DNA from: Candidatus Aminicenantota bacterium
GTDB lineage: Bacteria > Acidobacteriota > Aminicenantia > Aminicenantales > Aminicenantaceae
DNA length: 49,668 nt
Assembly (NCBI GenBank): GCA_016927475.1
Contig: JAFGMO010000069.1
Location: 1-49,668, forward strand
Direction: 5' to 3'
The notes under the pieces are model-generated. The model was not told where the DNA came from. It ran no database searches and saw only the letters and a list, made by a program, of their open reading frames with translations. A program made the position numbers and the translations under genes. Positions 40,960 to 49,314 of the stretch are shown piece by piece. The number at the start of each line of letters is the position of its first letter. Within the stretch, counting starts at the first letter, position 1.

Positions 40960-43560
40960 ATGAAAAAAACAAAATCTCCCGGCAAAAAACAGCAAAAGGA
41001 AAAACCCACTTACTTACACATTTTTTGGGAGCGGCTCCTCAACGAATACACACAATCCCCCCTCACCGGAGACCTGGAAGAAGAATTCATGCTTTTTCAA
41101 ACTGAATGCGGATCGAAGAAGGCAAGACAGTGGTACAGAAGACAGGTTTTAAAATCCCTTCCTTCGTTTTTAAAAAATTCGATCAGTTGGAGTTATCAGA
41201 TGTTTAAAAATTATCTAAAGATGGCTTTCCGTTCGCTCAAACGGCAAAAAAGCTATTCCCTTATCAATATATTCGGTTTGGCCGTTGGAATAGCCTGTTG
41301 TTTGTTCATCACCCTATGGGTTTTGGATGAATTGAGCTTTGACCGTTTCCATGAACACGCCGACCTGCTCTACCGGGTAGAGTTCGATCAGGATTATTCG
41401 GGAGAAATGTTCCATGTTAACGTCACCCCCCATCCGCTCGCTCCGGAAATTAAGTCGGAAATTCCGGAAATCGAAGAGGCTGCCCGGTTAAACAGGATGG
41501 AAGAGATTCTCGTTCAGGTCGGGGATAAACGTTTTATCGAAAGCAGGACAGCTGCTGTTGACCCTTCATTTTTGTCGATGTTTTCCTTTCCCCTGGTAAA
41601 AGGAGAACCGAGTACAGCTTTATCTTCTCCTCAATCGCTGGTTATCTCCGAAGATACGGCTCGGAAATATTTTGGGGACACAAATCCCATCGGAAAAACA
41701 ATGACCGTCAACACCGACCGCGATTTTACCGTGACGGGTGTTTTTCAAAACATGCCTTCCAATTCCACCATTAAGTTCGATATGGCCTTTCCCTATGCCC
41801 TTCTTCAGGTTTTAGATCGCAACCTGGAAAATTGGCAAAATAATTCGATCACAACCTATGTCAAACTGGCCGAACTTTCTTCACACGAGAGAATCGGCGA
41901 AAAAATCGAAGCGGTTATCAAAAAACATACCGATACTCTTAACCAAACCTATTTCATTCGTCCGGTAACGGATATCCATCTCAAGTCCACCTTTGGTTTC
42001 GGAAACAACCGGGGTGAGACACAGTATGTGGCCATCTTTTCCATCATCGCCATTTTTGTCCTATTGATCGCCTGTATCAATTTCATAAACCTGACAACGG
42101 CCCGTTCCGCCAAACGGGCTTTAGAGGTGGGAATGCGGAAAGTTGTCGGCGCCGTTAAAAGCCAGATCATCAGGCAGTTCTACACCGAAGCTTGCCTTTT
42201 CACCTTTTTCGCTCTTTTCCTTTCTTTGGGATTAGTGGTACTTCTTTTACCCTCCTTTAACAACCTTTCAGGCAAGGAGATTTCACTTGAAATTTTGGCA
42301 CACGGCCCAATGCCCTTATTCCTTATAGGGATCGCCTTAATCACAGGCATTTTATCCGGGAGCTACCCGGCCCTTTTTCTTTCGAGCTTTCAGCCGACCA
42401 AGGTCTTTCGGGGACCTCAAAGCCATGGATCGCAAAAGAAATTGTTTAGAAGAACTTTGGTTATCGTCCAGTTCGCGTTGTCTATCGGCCTTATAATCGG
42501 AACGGGAATCGTGACAAGGCAGTTGGAATTTATCAAAAACAAAAACCTGGGCTTTGAGAAGGAACATTTGCTGACCATCCCCATGCGAGCCGGTTTGAGG
42601 GAAACCTATTCCGCTTTCAAAAAAGAGCTTCTTCAAAGCCCGGACATCGCAGCCGTCAGCGCGGCCGAATACCAGCCGTTTTTTATAGCCGGTAATTTTG
42701 CCGGGGCTGACTGGGAAGGGAAAGATCCCGAACAGTCAATATCCTTCTCTTTCTGCGGTGTGGATTTCGACTACATTGAAGCAACCGGCATCAAAATGAA
42801 GGAAGGCCGAAGCTTCTCCAGGGAATTCTCTTCGGATGCGGACTCGGCCGTCATCGTCAATGAGACCGCCTTGGAAGTCATGGGAATGGAATCAGCCGTG
42901 GGAAAACGTTTCAGCCTGGACGAAGACGACCCCAGAAAAATCATTGGTGTCGTCAACGATTTCCATTTTCTTTCAATGCACAAAAAAATCGAACCGCTTG
43001 TTCTTTTCATTGGAACAGGGCGTCTCGAACGCGTCCTCATCCGGGTCCATGGCGTCTCTGTTGACAAGGCCCTGTCGTTTATTGAAAAAACATGGAATAG
43101 GCTTTTACCTCAATATCCCTTTGAATACAACTTTATGAACCAATATTATGACACCCTCTACCGCTCCGAGCAACGAATGGAAGCCCTGTTGAAGGTGTTC
43201 AGCATTCTAGCTATTTTCATCGCCTGTTTGGGCCTTCTCGGCCTGGCTTCTTATGCAGCCGAACAGCGCACTAAGGAAATCGGCATTCGCAAGGCACTGG
43301 GAGCCTCCCCTGGACAGGTCGGAGCGCTTCTCTGCCGGGAATTTTTCTTCCTGGTTTTGGCGGCCAACCTCTTTGCCTGGCCTGTAACCTATCTTGCCAT
43401 GCACAGCTGGCTTCAAAATTTCGCCTACCGGGCACCCATGCACTGGGGCCTGTTTGTTTTGGCCGCAGGATTGGCGCTGGCAGTCGCCCTGGCCGCCGTC
43501 GGCTATCAGGCCGTCAAGGCGGCCTCGGCCAATCCGGTTAAAGCCTTGAGGTATGAATAA
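40960..43560 (+). CDS. FtsX/MacB-like permease with N-terminal prefix domain (unit 4)
   Basis: 866 residues. Prefix (about 15-85) with 'LTGDLEEEFMLFQTECGSKK' and 'WYRRQVLKSLPSFLKNSISW'; then 'YQMFKNYLKMAFRSLKRQKS' and TM1, followed by 'DELSFDRFHEHADLLYRV'. FtsX motifs: 'KRALEVGMRKVVGAVKSQII' and 'EQRTKEIGIRKALGASPG'. C-terminus 'NPVKALRYE'. This copy is the best intact reference for reading the decayed gene at 45001-45941: its 'FYTEACLFTFFALFLSLG' matches the last remnant there. Membrane permease; energy source and substrate not evident. Confidence 0.9.
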   Translation: MKKTKSPGKKQQKEKPTYLHIFWERLLNEYTQSPLTGDLEEEFMLFQTECGSKKARQWYRRQVLKSLPSFLKNSISWSYQMFKNYLKMAFRSLKRQKSYSLINIFGLAVGIACCLFITLWVLDELSFDRFHEHADLLYRVEFDQDYSGEMFHVNVTPHPLAPEIKSEIPEIEEAARLNRMEEILVQVGDKRFIESRTAAVDPSFLSMFSFPLVKGEPSTALSSPQSLVISEDTARKYFGDTNPIGKTMTVNTDRDFTVTGVFQNMPSNSTIKFDMAFPYALLQVLDRNLENWQNNSITTYVKLAELSSHERIGEKIEAVIKKHTDTLNQTYFIRPVTDIHLKSTFGFGNNRGETQYVAIFSIIAIFVLLIACINFINLTTARSAKRALEVGMRKVVGAVKSQIIRQFYTEACLFTFFALFLSLGLVVLLLPSFNNLSGKEISLEILAHGPMPLFLIGIALITGILSGSYPALFLSSFQPTKVFRGPQSHGSQKKLFRRTLVIVQFALSIGLIIGTGIVTRQLEFIKNKNLGFEKEHLLTIPMRAGLRETYSAFKKELLQSPDIAAVSAAEYQPFFIAGNFAGADWEGKDPEQSISFSFCGVDFDYIEATGIKMKEGRSFSREFSSDADSAVIVNETALEVMGMESAVGKRFSLDEDDPRKIIGVVNDFHFLSMHKKIEPLVLFIGTGRLERVLIRVHGVSVDKALSFIEKTWNRLLPQYPFEYNFMNQYYDTLYRSEQRMEALLKVFSILAIFIACLGLLGLASYAAEQRTKEIGIRKALGASPGQVGALLCREFFFLVLAANLFAWPVTYLAMHSWLQNFAYRAPMHWGLFVLAAGLALAVALAAVGYQAVKAASANPVKALRYE

Positions 43561-43708
43561 AGAGGTCAGAATAGTCCTATATGTCTTTGCTGTAATACAA
43601 TTGTCTTAAAGGGAGGACAAAAAAAGATTCCGGCGTAAACCCCTCTCGCTGTAAATATTGGCATAATAATTGCTGCATATGGAGTGAAGCTCAGAAAAAG
43701 GAGGTGTC

Positions 43709-44470
43709 ATGGAACAATCGAGTGAAAAAAAAACTACCGGATCATCAGTATATAAGCGTCTGAAAAAACCAAAATGTTTTCTTGTGATTTTCATCATTAT
43801 TATGATGACAGCGTTTTTACCGGCCCTGGCGAAAGGCCCTTTATTCCAGCTGGGCATGAGCGGCCAGGGAGGATTTCCTACCGGAGTCTTCCGGGATAAC
43901 ATCGGAACCTTCAACGCAGGTTTTGGTTTTGACTTTATCTTCTCACCCATAAAATCGCGGCTTGCCGTCGGGGTTTCGTTTGGTATTCTGTTCTATGGTT
44001 CTGAATCAAGCGGAGTATTTTTTCAGGCACCAAATGCAGATTTTAATATTGATGTTACAACCACCAACAGTATCTATTTGGGACATATTCTTTTTCGCTA
44101 CCGGATAAAAGGAGAAAAAATAAAGCCCTATCTTGATGCCCTGGTGGGTTTAAGCCACTTAACGACAGACACTCAAATCGACGATGTTGATTCCGATGAT
44201 CCTATAAGCACCAACAACTACCGGGATACGGCTTTAAGCTTTGGAGGAGGCGGCGGTCTTATGGTCCGTCTCTATCATAAACCCGGCTATCAAAATAGCA
44301 GCGGCTGGGAAATCATGTTGGACTTAAAAGCCCGCTACATAAATGGAGGTGAAGCGGAATATCTTAAAGAGGGAGGCATAAGCCGGGAAGACAACAGGTT
44401 GATTTACGACCTGAACAGATCCCGCACCAACCTTTTCACAACCCAGGTGGGTGTTATTTTCCATTTTTAA
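43709..44470 (+). CDS. Outer-membrane beta-barrel protein (opacity/OmpW-like size)
   Basis: 253 residues with an N-terminal basic stretch and signal-like segment 'CFLVIFIIIMMTAFLPALA' (about 24-42). The rest is a small barrel: 'FQLGMSGQGGFPTGVFRDNI', 'RLAVGVSFGILFYGSE', 'YLDALVGLSHL', 'IMLDLKARYINGG' and terminal 'NLFTTQVGVIFHF'. The length and Phe-terminated strand fit 8-strand outer-membrane proteins. AGGAGG is five bases before the ATG. It stands alone after unit 4 and is convergent with the toxin-antitoxin module. Specific function unknown. Confidence 0.85.
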   Translation: MEQSSEKKTTGSSVYKRLKKPKCFLVIFIIIMMTAFLPALAKGPLFQLGMSGQGGFPTGVFRDNIGTFNAGFGFDFIFSPIKSRLAVGVSFGILFYGSESSGVFFQAPNADFNIDVTTTNSIYLGHILFRYRIKGEKIKPYLDALVGLSHLTTDTQIDDVDSDDPISTNNYRDTALSFGGGGGLMVRLYHKPGYQNSSGWEIMLDLKARYINGGEAEYLKEGGISREDNRLIYDLNRSRTNLFTTQVGVIFHF

Positions 44471-44488
44471 CCGGCCAAGTCGGTTTTT
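44469..44488 (+). terminator. Terminator after the barrel gene
   Basis: AACCG (44469-44473) pairs with CGGTT (44481-44485) over a 7-base loop, followed by further T residues (44486-44488). It begins at the last base of the stop codon and runs into the toxin gene end on the other strand. A short stem, so moderate strength. Confidence 0.5.
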
Positions 44489-44742
44489 CAGTAATGCAGT
44501 CGAAGCTGAACGATAAAAAGTGAATCATCTTTGACTTTATACACAATGCGGTGCTCCTCATTTATTCGTCTGGACCAATAACCGGACAAAGCATGTTTAA
44601 GAGGCTCGGGTTTTCCTTTTGCTTTGTATGGCGTCCGAATGATATCTCTTATCAAGTCATTCACTCTTTTTTTAATACGCTTATCGTGATTTTTCCAATA
44701 GAGATAATCTTCCCAAGCAAAAGTAGAGAAAATAATTTTCAA
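44488..44742 (-). CDS. yoeB: Txe/YoeB family mRNA interferase toxin
   Basis: 84 residues, the same size as YoeB. The family pattern is visible: 'WEDYLYWKNHDKRIKKRVND' at the N-terminus, 'GKPEPLKHALSGYWSRRINE' in the middle (Glu and Arg of the active site), 'HRIVYKV' and the terminal His-Tyr in 'VQLRLHY'. YoeB cleaves mRNA at the ribosomal A site and is neutralised by YefM. Its ATG overlaps the antitoxin stop by four bases, the usual antitoxin-toxin order. Nothing suggests inactivation. Confidence 0.92.
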   Translation of the reverse strand: MKIIFSTFAWEDYLYWKNHDKRIKKRVNDLIRDIIRTPYKAKGKPEPLKHALSGYWSRRINEEHRIVYKVKDDSLFIVQLRLHY

Positions 44743-44990
44743 TCCATAAGATCCTTCTTTTTCCCTTTCCCTTCTTCGATCTCTTTGATCGACTCCATTA
44801 ACCTCTGCGCATTACGGGGGCTCCTAAGAAGATAGCACGTCTCTTCTAAAGATTCATAATCCTCCAATGACATCAAAACCGCCGCCTTGTCTCTCCGCTT
44901 GGTAATGATAAAAGGATCATGGTCTTCACAGACTCTCTCTATCAAATCAGATAACTTTTCTCCTGCTTCGGTGTAGGTTTTTGATTTCAT
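44739..44990 (-). CDS. yefM: YefM/Phd family antitoxin
   Basis: 83 residues: 'MKSKTYTEAGEKLSDLIERV' is the Phd/YefM DNA-binding dimer start, followed by 'HDPFIITKRRDKAAVLMSLE' and 'DYESLEETCYLLRSPRNAQR', then a toxin-binding C-terminus rich in Glu and Lys. The frame extends to 45032 from a TTG, but that extension is the out-of-frame shadow of the permease remnant, so the ATG at 44990 is preferred. No strong ribosome binding site is visible. It probably represses the operon. Its promoter must lie in the permease remnant immediately upstream. Confidence 0.9.
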   Translation of the reverse strand: MKSKTYTEAGEKLSDLIERVCEDHDPFIITKRRDKAAVLMSLEDYESLEETCYLLRSPRNAQRLMESIKEIEEGKGKKKDLMD

Positions 44991-45000
44991 GACTTGTACA

Positions 45001-45941
45001 TGATAAAGAGATAAAAAGGGCAAAAAAGGCAAATAAAGCGGATTCAGTTAAGAATTATCTCAGTGTATTTTTCTTGGTCGCTCCGATGACTTTGCGTATT
45101 CCAATTTCTTTAACCCGGCTGCCAGCTCGTGCTGTAGCCAGATTCATATAATTAATACAGGCAACAGCTAAAACCAAAAAAGCGAGCATTGAAAAGACAG
45201 ATAGTGAATGGATTACTCCCTGGCCCCTTAATCTATACAGGTTTACATTCATTAGGGATTGAAGATAATATCTGGCTGCCTGTGAATCCTTTGTCTGGAT
45301 CTAGCTGTGTCTGGATTCCCCTTGATAATCGGAAAACTGAAAAGTCTAAAGACGGACGGGTCGGCGAAATAAAAATTGTCTTCATAATATCTTTTTCCAT
45401 TAAAAGCAACCAGTAATTTTTGTGCGGATAAAAAACGGGTGAAATCTTTAATTTCCGGGATCTCTTCCTTCATGGCTGGACCTAACGGAAAGGCACATCC
45501 AGAGGAAATTTGAGAAAGAGAGGAATAGTTTAAATCATTGACGACGCGGTAGAGGTTGTCTGCCTTTTTATGAAACCGGTCAAATCGAATTTCATCATTG
45601 ATCCAGATAAGAATGAGAATGCAGCAGGCCATGCCAATGGCAAGACCAGATATATTAATGATTGAATATATTTTGTGTCTTTTAAAATTCCTGAGGCCAA
45701 TAGTTAAATAATTTTAAAACATAGCAAAACTCCACCAAATATATAGCAATAATGCTGCCCAGATCGATCTAACTATTTGAATCCAATACCAGAGATGGAC
45801 CCTGAATTTGCTTTTATTGAGGATAATATCAGAGAAAACCTCTTCATAATCACCTATTATGGAATCTCTTTCACCAGCTGGGAGGAAAAACTTACATATT
45901 CTTACTGCAGTAAAGGGAGGAATTTTCTTTTTTGGTTTCAT
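45001..45941 (-). pseudogene. Decayed FtsX/MacB-like permease (unit 5), truncated and frame-broken
   Basis: Relative to unit 4, the first 75 residues are normal ('IIGDYEEVFSDIILNKSKFR'), but Lys in 'MFKNYL' is a TAA stop at 45714-45716 (ATG TTT TAA AAT TAT). Reading continues with 'TIGLRNFKRHKIYSIINISG' and 'NDEIRFDRFHKKADNLYRVV' to 'FSFPIIKGNPDTA' near 45310. There about 150 residues are lost and the frame shifts; it resumes as 'KDSQAARYYLQSLMNVNLYR', then 'VKEIGIRKVIGATKKNTLR'. A TAA at 45055-45057 replaces Gln, followed by 'FLTESALFAFFALFISLS', which matches unit 4 'FYTEACLFTFFALFLSLG', ending near 45001. Some 450 C-terminal residues are missing and the toxin-antitoxin module begins there. 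The 9-base repeat ATCCAGACA (minus strand) occurs twice at the internal junction. Confidence 0.9.
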
Positions 45942-45951
45942 GTTCTGAATC

Positions 45952-46272
45952 TCAAGCTTTTTTTACTTCTGGAAAATTGGACCAGAGGAGTTCATGCTCC
46001 TTTTTTATGTCTTTGAGTGCTTCGAGGCCCAATTTTGTGACCTGGTAGATTTTTTTACTTCTGCCTCCTCGTTTAGCTGTAGATTCCCCCAGGAATGATT
46101 CGACCAATCCCCTCTTCTCCAGTTTCATAAGCGGTTTGTGTATGGCGCCCACCGACCATTGTGCGTTTAGTGTATTGGATAAATGCTTCCTAATAGCTAA
46201 AAGGTACGCAGACTCTTTTAGATTCCAAATGGCAATGAGAATTTGCTCTTCGCGTCTTGACATGGTTTTCAT
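45952..46272 (-). CDS. PadR family transcriptional regulator (unit 5)
   Basis: 106 residues and intact: 'RREEQILIAIWNLKESAYLL' (helix 1-2), 'GAIHKPLMKLEKRGLVES' (recognition region), 'AKRGGRSKKIYQVTKLGLEA' (wing). The frame opens from a TTG at 46284; the ATG at 46272 has GGAG six bases upstream and is preferred. It lies 10 bases upstream of a pseudogene permease, so it has outlived its probable target or has other targets. Two direct repeats AAATTATTAT occur upstream (46284-46293 and 46315-46324), which could be a binding site. Confidence 0.9.
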   Translation of the reverse strand: MKTMSRREEQILIAIWNLKESAYLLAIRKHLSNTLNAQWSVGAIHKPLMKLEKRGLVESFLGESTAKRGGRSKKIYQVTKLGLEALKDIKKEHELLWSNFPEVKKA

Positions 46273-46370
46273 ACATTTCTCCAAAATTATTATTTCATAG
46301 TAAAAAGTAAAACAAATTATTATAATCGAGTGAAAGTTATATTTTTACCCAGGTTATTTATATCAATCCC

Positions 46371-48962
46371 TTATTCATACTTGAGTGAGTTGACCGGGTT
46401 GGTCATGGCTGCTTTGAGTGATTGATAGAGGACAGTCATTAAAGCAATGACCAAAGCCGCAAGGGCAGAAAAAATAAAGATATCGGGACCAATCTTTATC
46501 CGGTAGGGGTAGATGTTCAACCAAGACCGCATAGCAAAGTAAGCTGCCGGCCAGGCAATGACATTCGCAATTAAGACCCAACGGACAAATTCTTTGGTCA
46601 AAAGGAAAACGATCTGGTAAACTGATGCACCCATAACCTTCCGGATGCCTATCTCCCGTGTCTTTTGCTGTGCCATAAATGAAGACATCCCAAAAAGCCC
46701 CAAACAGGAAATAACGATTGCCAGGAGAGTAAAGGTATTGATCAATCCGCTCAAACGCTCTTCGGTTTGATAGAGGTCATCGATAAGGTCATCCAAAAAG
46801 TGAAATTCTATCGGAATATCCGTAATATGAGCTTTACATGTCTTTTGTATATCCTCTAAAGCCTCAGTGATGTGATTGGCTTTGAGTCTGGCTGTTAAAT
46901 AATTATATCTATCCCAGTCAGTTTTTGAAGATAAATACAGCACATAGGGTCTAACCTCATGTTTCAACCCAAAATGCTGATTTTTAAAAATACCGATGAC
47001 AATCCCGGGGTTTCCATTCAGAGAAAACCGCTTGTTTATTGGATCTTTAAAGCCCCACTTCTTAACGGCTTCCTCGTTGATAAGATAAGCACTGTTCACA
47101 TCAGAAGAAAAATCCCTGGAAAAATTCCTTCCTTCCAGAATTTCTGATTTATAGGTATCGATATAATCAAAATCGACCATCCGGTAAACTGTATTGGTGC
47201 CGAGATACTGCAAATCCCCAGAAGCACCATCCCAGTTTATGGAACCCCCGTGACTTTGAGAGCTAACTGCAGTAATACCGGAAATGTGCATACTTTGAGC
47301 CAAGTCTGTCTTGAGCGCTTCCCATTTTCCCTGGTGTTTTTCAGGGATCGAGATCCTCACCAGGTTATCCTTATCAAACCCCATGTCAGCATGCCGCATG
47401 AAGTTCAACTGTTTAAAAATAAGCAGGGCACAAATTATAAGACCTATGGACAAGACAAACTGAGTGATAACCAATACTTGTCTGAATTTTCTCCCAGGCA
47501 TTGATGCTGTTTTGTGTCCTCTCGCATGGATTAAAAGACTTCCCTTTAATACATCTACGGGCTTAAAAGACGAGAGAACCAAGGCAGGATAAATTCCTGC
47601 AACAACACCGGTCAATATTGCTATTGCGAGAAGTCCGAGGATTAATACGGTATCCGACATATTAAAGCTTAATTGTTTTCCTGATAAAAGATTGAACCAC
47701 GGCATTATCAAATAAACCAATAAAAGGGCGATAACTACAGACACGATTGAAAAGACAATGGATTCCAGAAAGAACTGTTTGACCAGATGAAGACGGTTGG
47801 AACCCACGATTTTTCTCAAGCCCACTTCCTTGGCCCGCTTGGCTGACCTGGCAGTGGATAAATTCATAAAGTTTATACAGGCAATGAACAGGATCAGCAC
47901 AGCCACAATGGTGAAGATATAGATGTATTTTATCGGTCCCCCGCCTCCCAATGCGTGTAAATGTAGTTTTTTTAAAGGGAATAGCGATACTTCCAGAGGA
48001 TCATTTGACCAGGTACGGTTTGTATTGAGCAGATCAGCTATCTTGGGATTTACTGCAGCCGGATCGATCCCTTCTTTTAGCTGGACATAGGTATGACACG
48101 CAAACCAGTTCCAGATAAAATGCTGGAATTCTGTTAATTCTTTCATGGATATAAAAGGCCTGAAATAATCCACCTGGATGTCTGAGTTTTTGGGGATATC
48201 CTTTATAATTCCGTTCACTTCCAGAAGATCGCCATCCAATTCGATCATTTTGCCTAAAGGATCTTCATCAGAAAAAAACTTCCTGGCCGAAGTTTGGGTT
48301 AAAACGATGGTGTTTTTATTTTCAAAAGCGGAATCCGCATTCCCCTTTAAAAAAGGAAAAGTGAACACTTCGAATATCTCAGGATCGACATAAGCTCCTT
48401 TCCAATTGTTAAAGATTTTTTCTCCATACTGGACAAGTATGTTGTTTCTAAACTGAAACCTGACAACTTTGGCTATATCCGGAAAATTATTCCGTAATGG
48501 CTCTGCCAAAGGAACCGGAGTGGTGTCAAAGTACTCCCCACGGCAGTTGACTCTCTCGCTGACAGTCAGATAAATATTGTCTATGCTGTCATGAAATCTG
48601 TTAAAGCTGATTTCATCCTTCACCCACAGTAGGATGAGCAGACAGGCTGCCATCCCTAACGCCAGGCCAAAAACATTGATAAAGGAAAAACCTTTATTTC
48701 TTTTGATGTTTCTCAAGGTGATGAGTAGATAATTTCTTAACATTTGATAGCTCCAATAGATAGAATCTTTTAAAAAAGCTGGAAAATTTATCAGAATTTG
48801 CACACAATACCAGAGCTGGGCCTTTGTTTCGCCCTTTTTCTTGTATCGAATGGAATATTCTTCGTTCATGTCCCCCAGAAATGAGAATTCATCACTGTTT
48901 TTTTTCATGCGCCTCAGGATTTTTTCTGCTAAACGAGGGGGATTCGTTGATATTTTTTTCAT
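46371..48962 (-). CDS. FtsX/MacB-like permease with N-terminal prefix domain (unit 6)
   Basis: 863 residues from the ATG at 48962 ('MKKISTNPPRLAEK', similar to the other units); a TTG at 48983 would extend it by seven residues into the PadR end. Prefix with 'FLGDMNEEYSIRYKKKGETK' and 'LWYCVQILINFPAFLKDSIY'; 'DEISFNRFHDSIDNIYLTV' has Asn for Asp in the DRFH motif. FtsX motifs 'KRAKEVGLRKIVGSNRLHLV' and 'QQKTREIGIRKVMGASV'. C-terminus 'NPVNSLKYE'. Seven bases separate the PadR stop from the ATG. Mutually similar to units 3 and 4. Membrane protein, substrate unknown. Confidence 0.9.
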   Translation of the reverse strand: MKKISTNPPRLAEKILRRMKKNSDEFSFLGDMNEEYSIRYKKKGETKAQLWYCVQILINFPAFLKDSIYWSYQMLRNYLLITLRNIKRNKGFSFINVFGLALGMAACLLILLWVKDEISFNRFHDSIDNIYLTVSERVNCRGEYFDTTPVPLAEPLRNNFPDIAKVVRFQFRNNILVQYGEKIFNNWKGAYVDPEIFEVFTFPFLKGNADSAFENKNTIVLTQTSARKFFSDEDPLGKMIELDGDLLEVNGIIKDIPKNSDIQVDYFRPFISMKELTEFQHFIWNWFACHTYVQLKEGIDPAAVNPKIADLLNTNRTWSNDPLEVSLFPLKKLHLHALGGGGPIKYIYIFTIVAVLILFIACINFMNLSTARSAKRAKEVGLRKIVGSNRLHLVKQFFLESIVFSIVSVVIALLLVYLIMPWFNLLSGKQLSFNMSDTVLILGLLAIAILTGVVAGIYPALVLSSFKPVDVLKGSLLIHARGHKTASMPGRKFRQVLVITQFVLSIGLIICALLIFKQLNFMRHADMGFDKDNLVRISIPEKHQGKWEALKTDLAQSMHISGITAVSSQSHGGSINWDGASGDLQYLGTNTVYRMVDFDYIDTYKSEILEGRNFSRDFSSDVNSAYLINEEAVKKWGFKDPINKRFSLNGNPGIVIGIFKNQHFGLKHEVRPYVLYLSSKTDWDRYNYLTARLKANHITEALEDIQKTCKAHITDIPIEFHFLDDLIDDLYQTEERLSGLINTFTLLAIVISCLGLFGMSSFMAQQKTREIGIRKVMGASVYQIVFLLTKEFVRWVLIANVIAWPAAYFAMRSWLNIYPYRIKIGPDIFIFSALAALVIALMTVLYQSLKAAMTNPVNSLKYE

Positions 48963-48969
48963 GTTGGAT

Positions 48970-49296
48970 CTAGACCTTATCAAAGGATATCTCAGACATT
49001 TTTTCCCAGATCAATTTTTGTCGCTTATAGGCGGACTCCAAAGCATGGATCCCCTTGTTTGTCAGTGTGTAATATGTTTTCCTCCGTCCTCCTCTTTCAG
49101 GGGTAGGTTCTCCCAATGATTTGGATATCAATCCCTTCCGGAATAACTGATCGAGATAGCTGTAGAGAGTTCCGTAGGATATTTTTTTGTGGATAAAATT
49201 GGAGACGTCTTCCTTGATGGCAACCCCGTAGGCGTTATGTTTCTTGCGCAGGATCGCCAATAATATGGCTGTTTCATTTAATGTTAAGTCTTTCAA
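48970..49296 (-). CDS. PadR family transcriptional regulator (unit 6), TTG start
   Basis: 108 residues from a TTG at 49296, chosen because AAGGAG (49303-49308) is six bases upstream and because the translation of the longer frame back to 49380 is repeat sequence, not protein. The domain is typical: 'NETAILLAILRKKHNAYGV', 'GTLYSYLDQLFRKGLISK', 'PERGGRRKTYYTLTNKGIHA'. Repeat copy C (49315-49427) lies directly in front of the ribosome binding site, so it is part of the 5' leader or promoter. Use of TTG may lower expression. The permease is next on the strand. Confidence 0.88.
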   Translation of the reverse strand: MKDLTLNETAILLAILRKKHNAYGVAIKEDVSNFIHKKISYGTLYSYLDQLFRKGLISKSLGEPTPERGGRRKTYYTLTNKGIHALESAYKRQKLIWEKMSEISFDKV

Positions 49297-49314
49297 TTTT
49301 ATCTCCTTGCCTGA

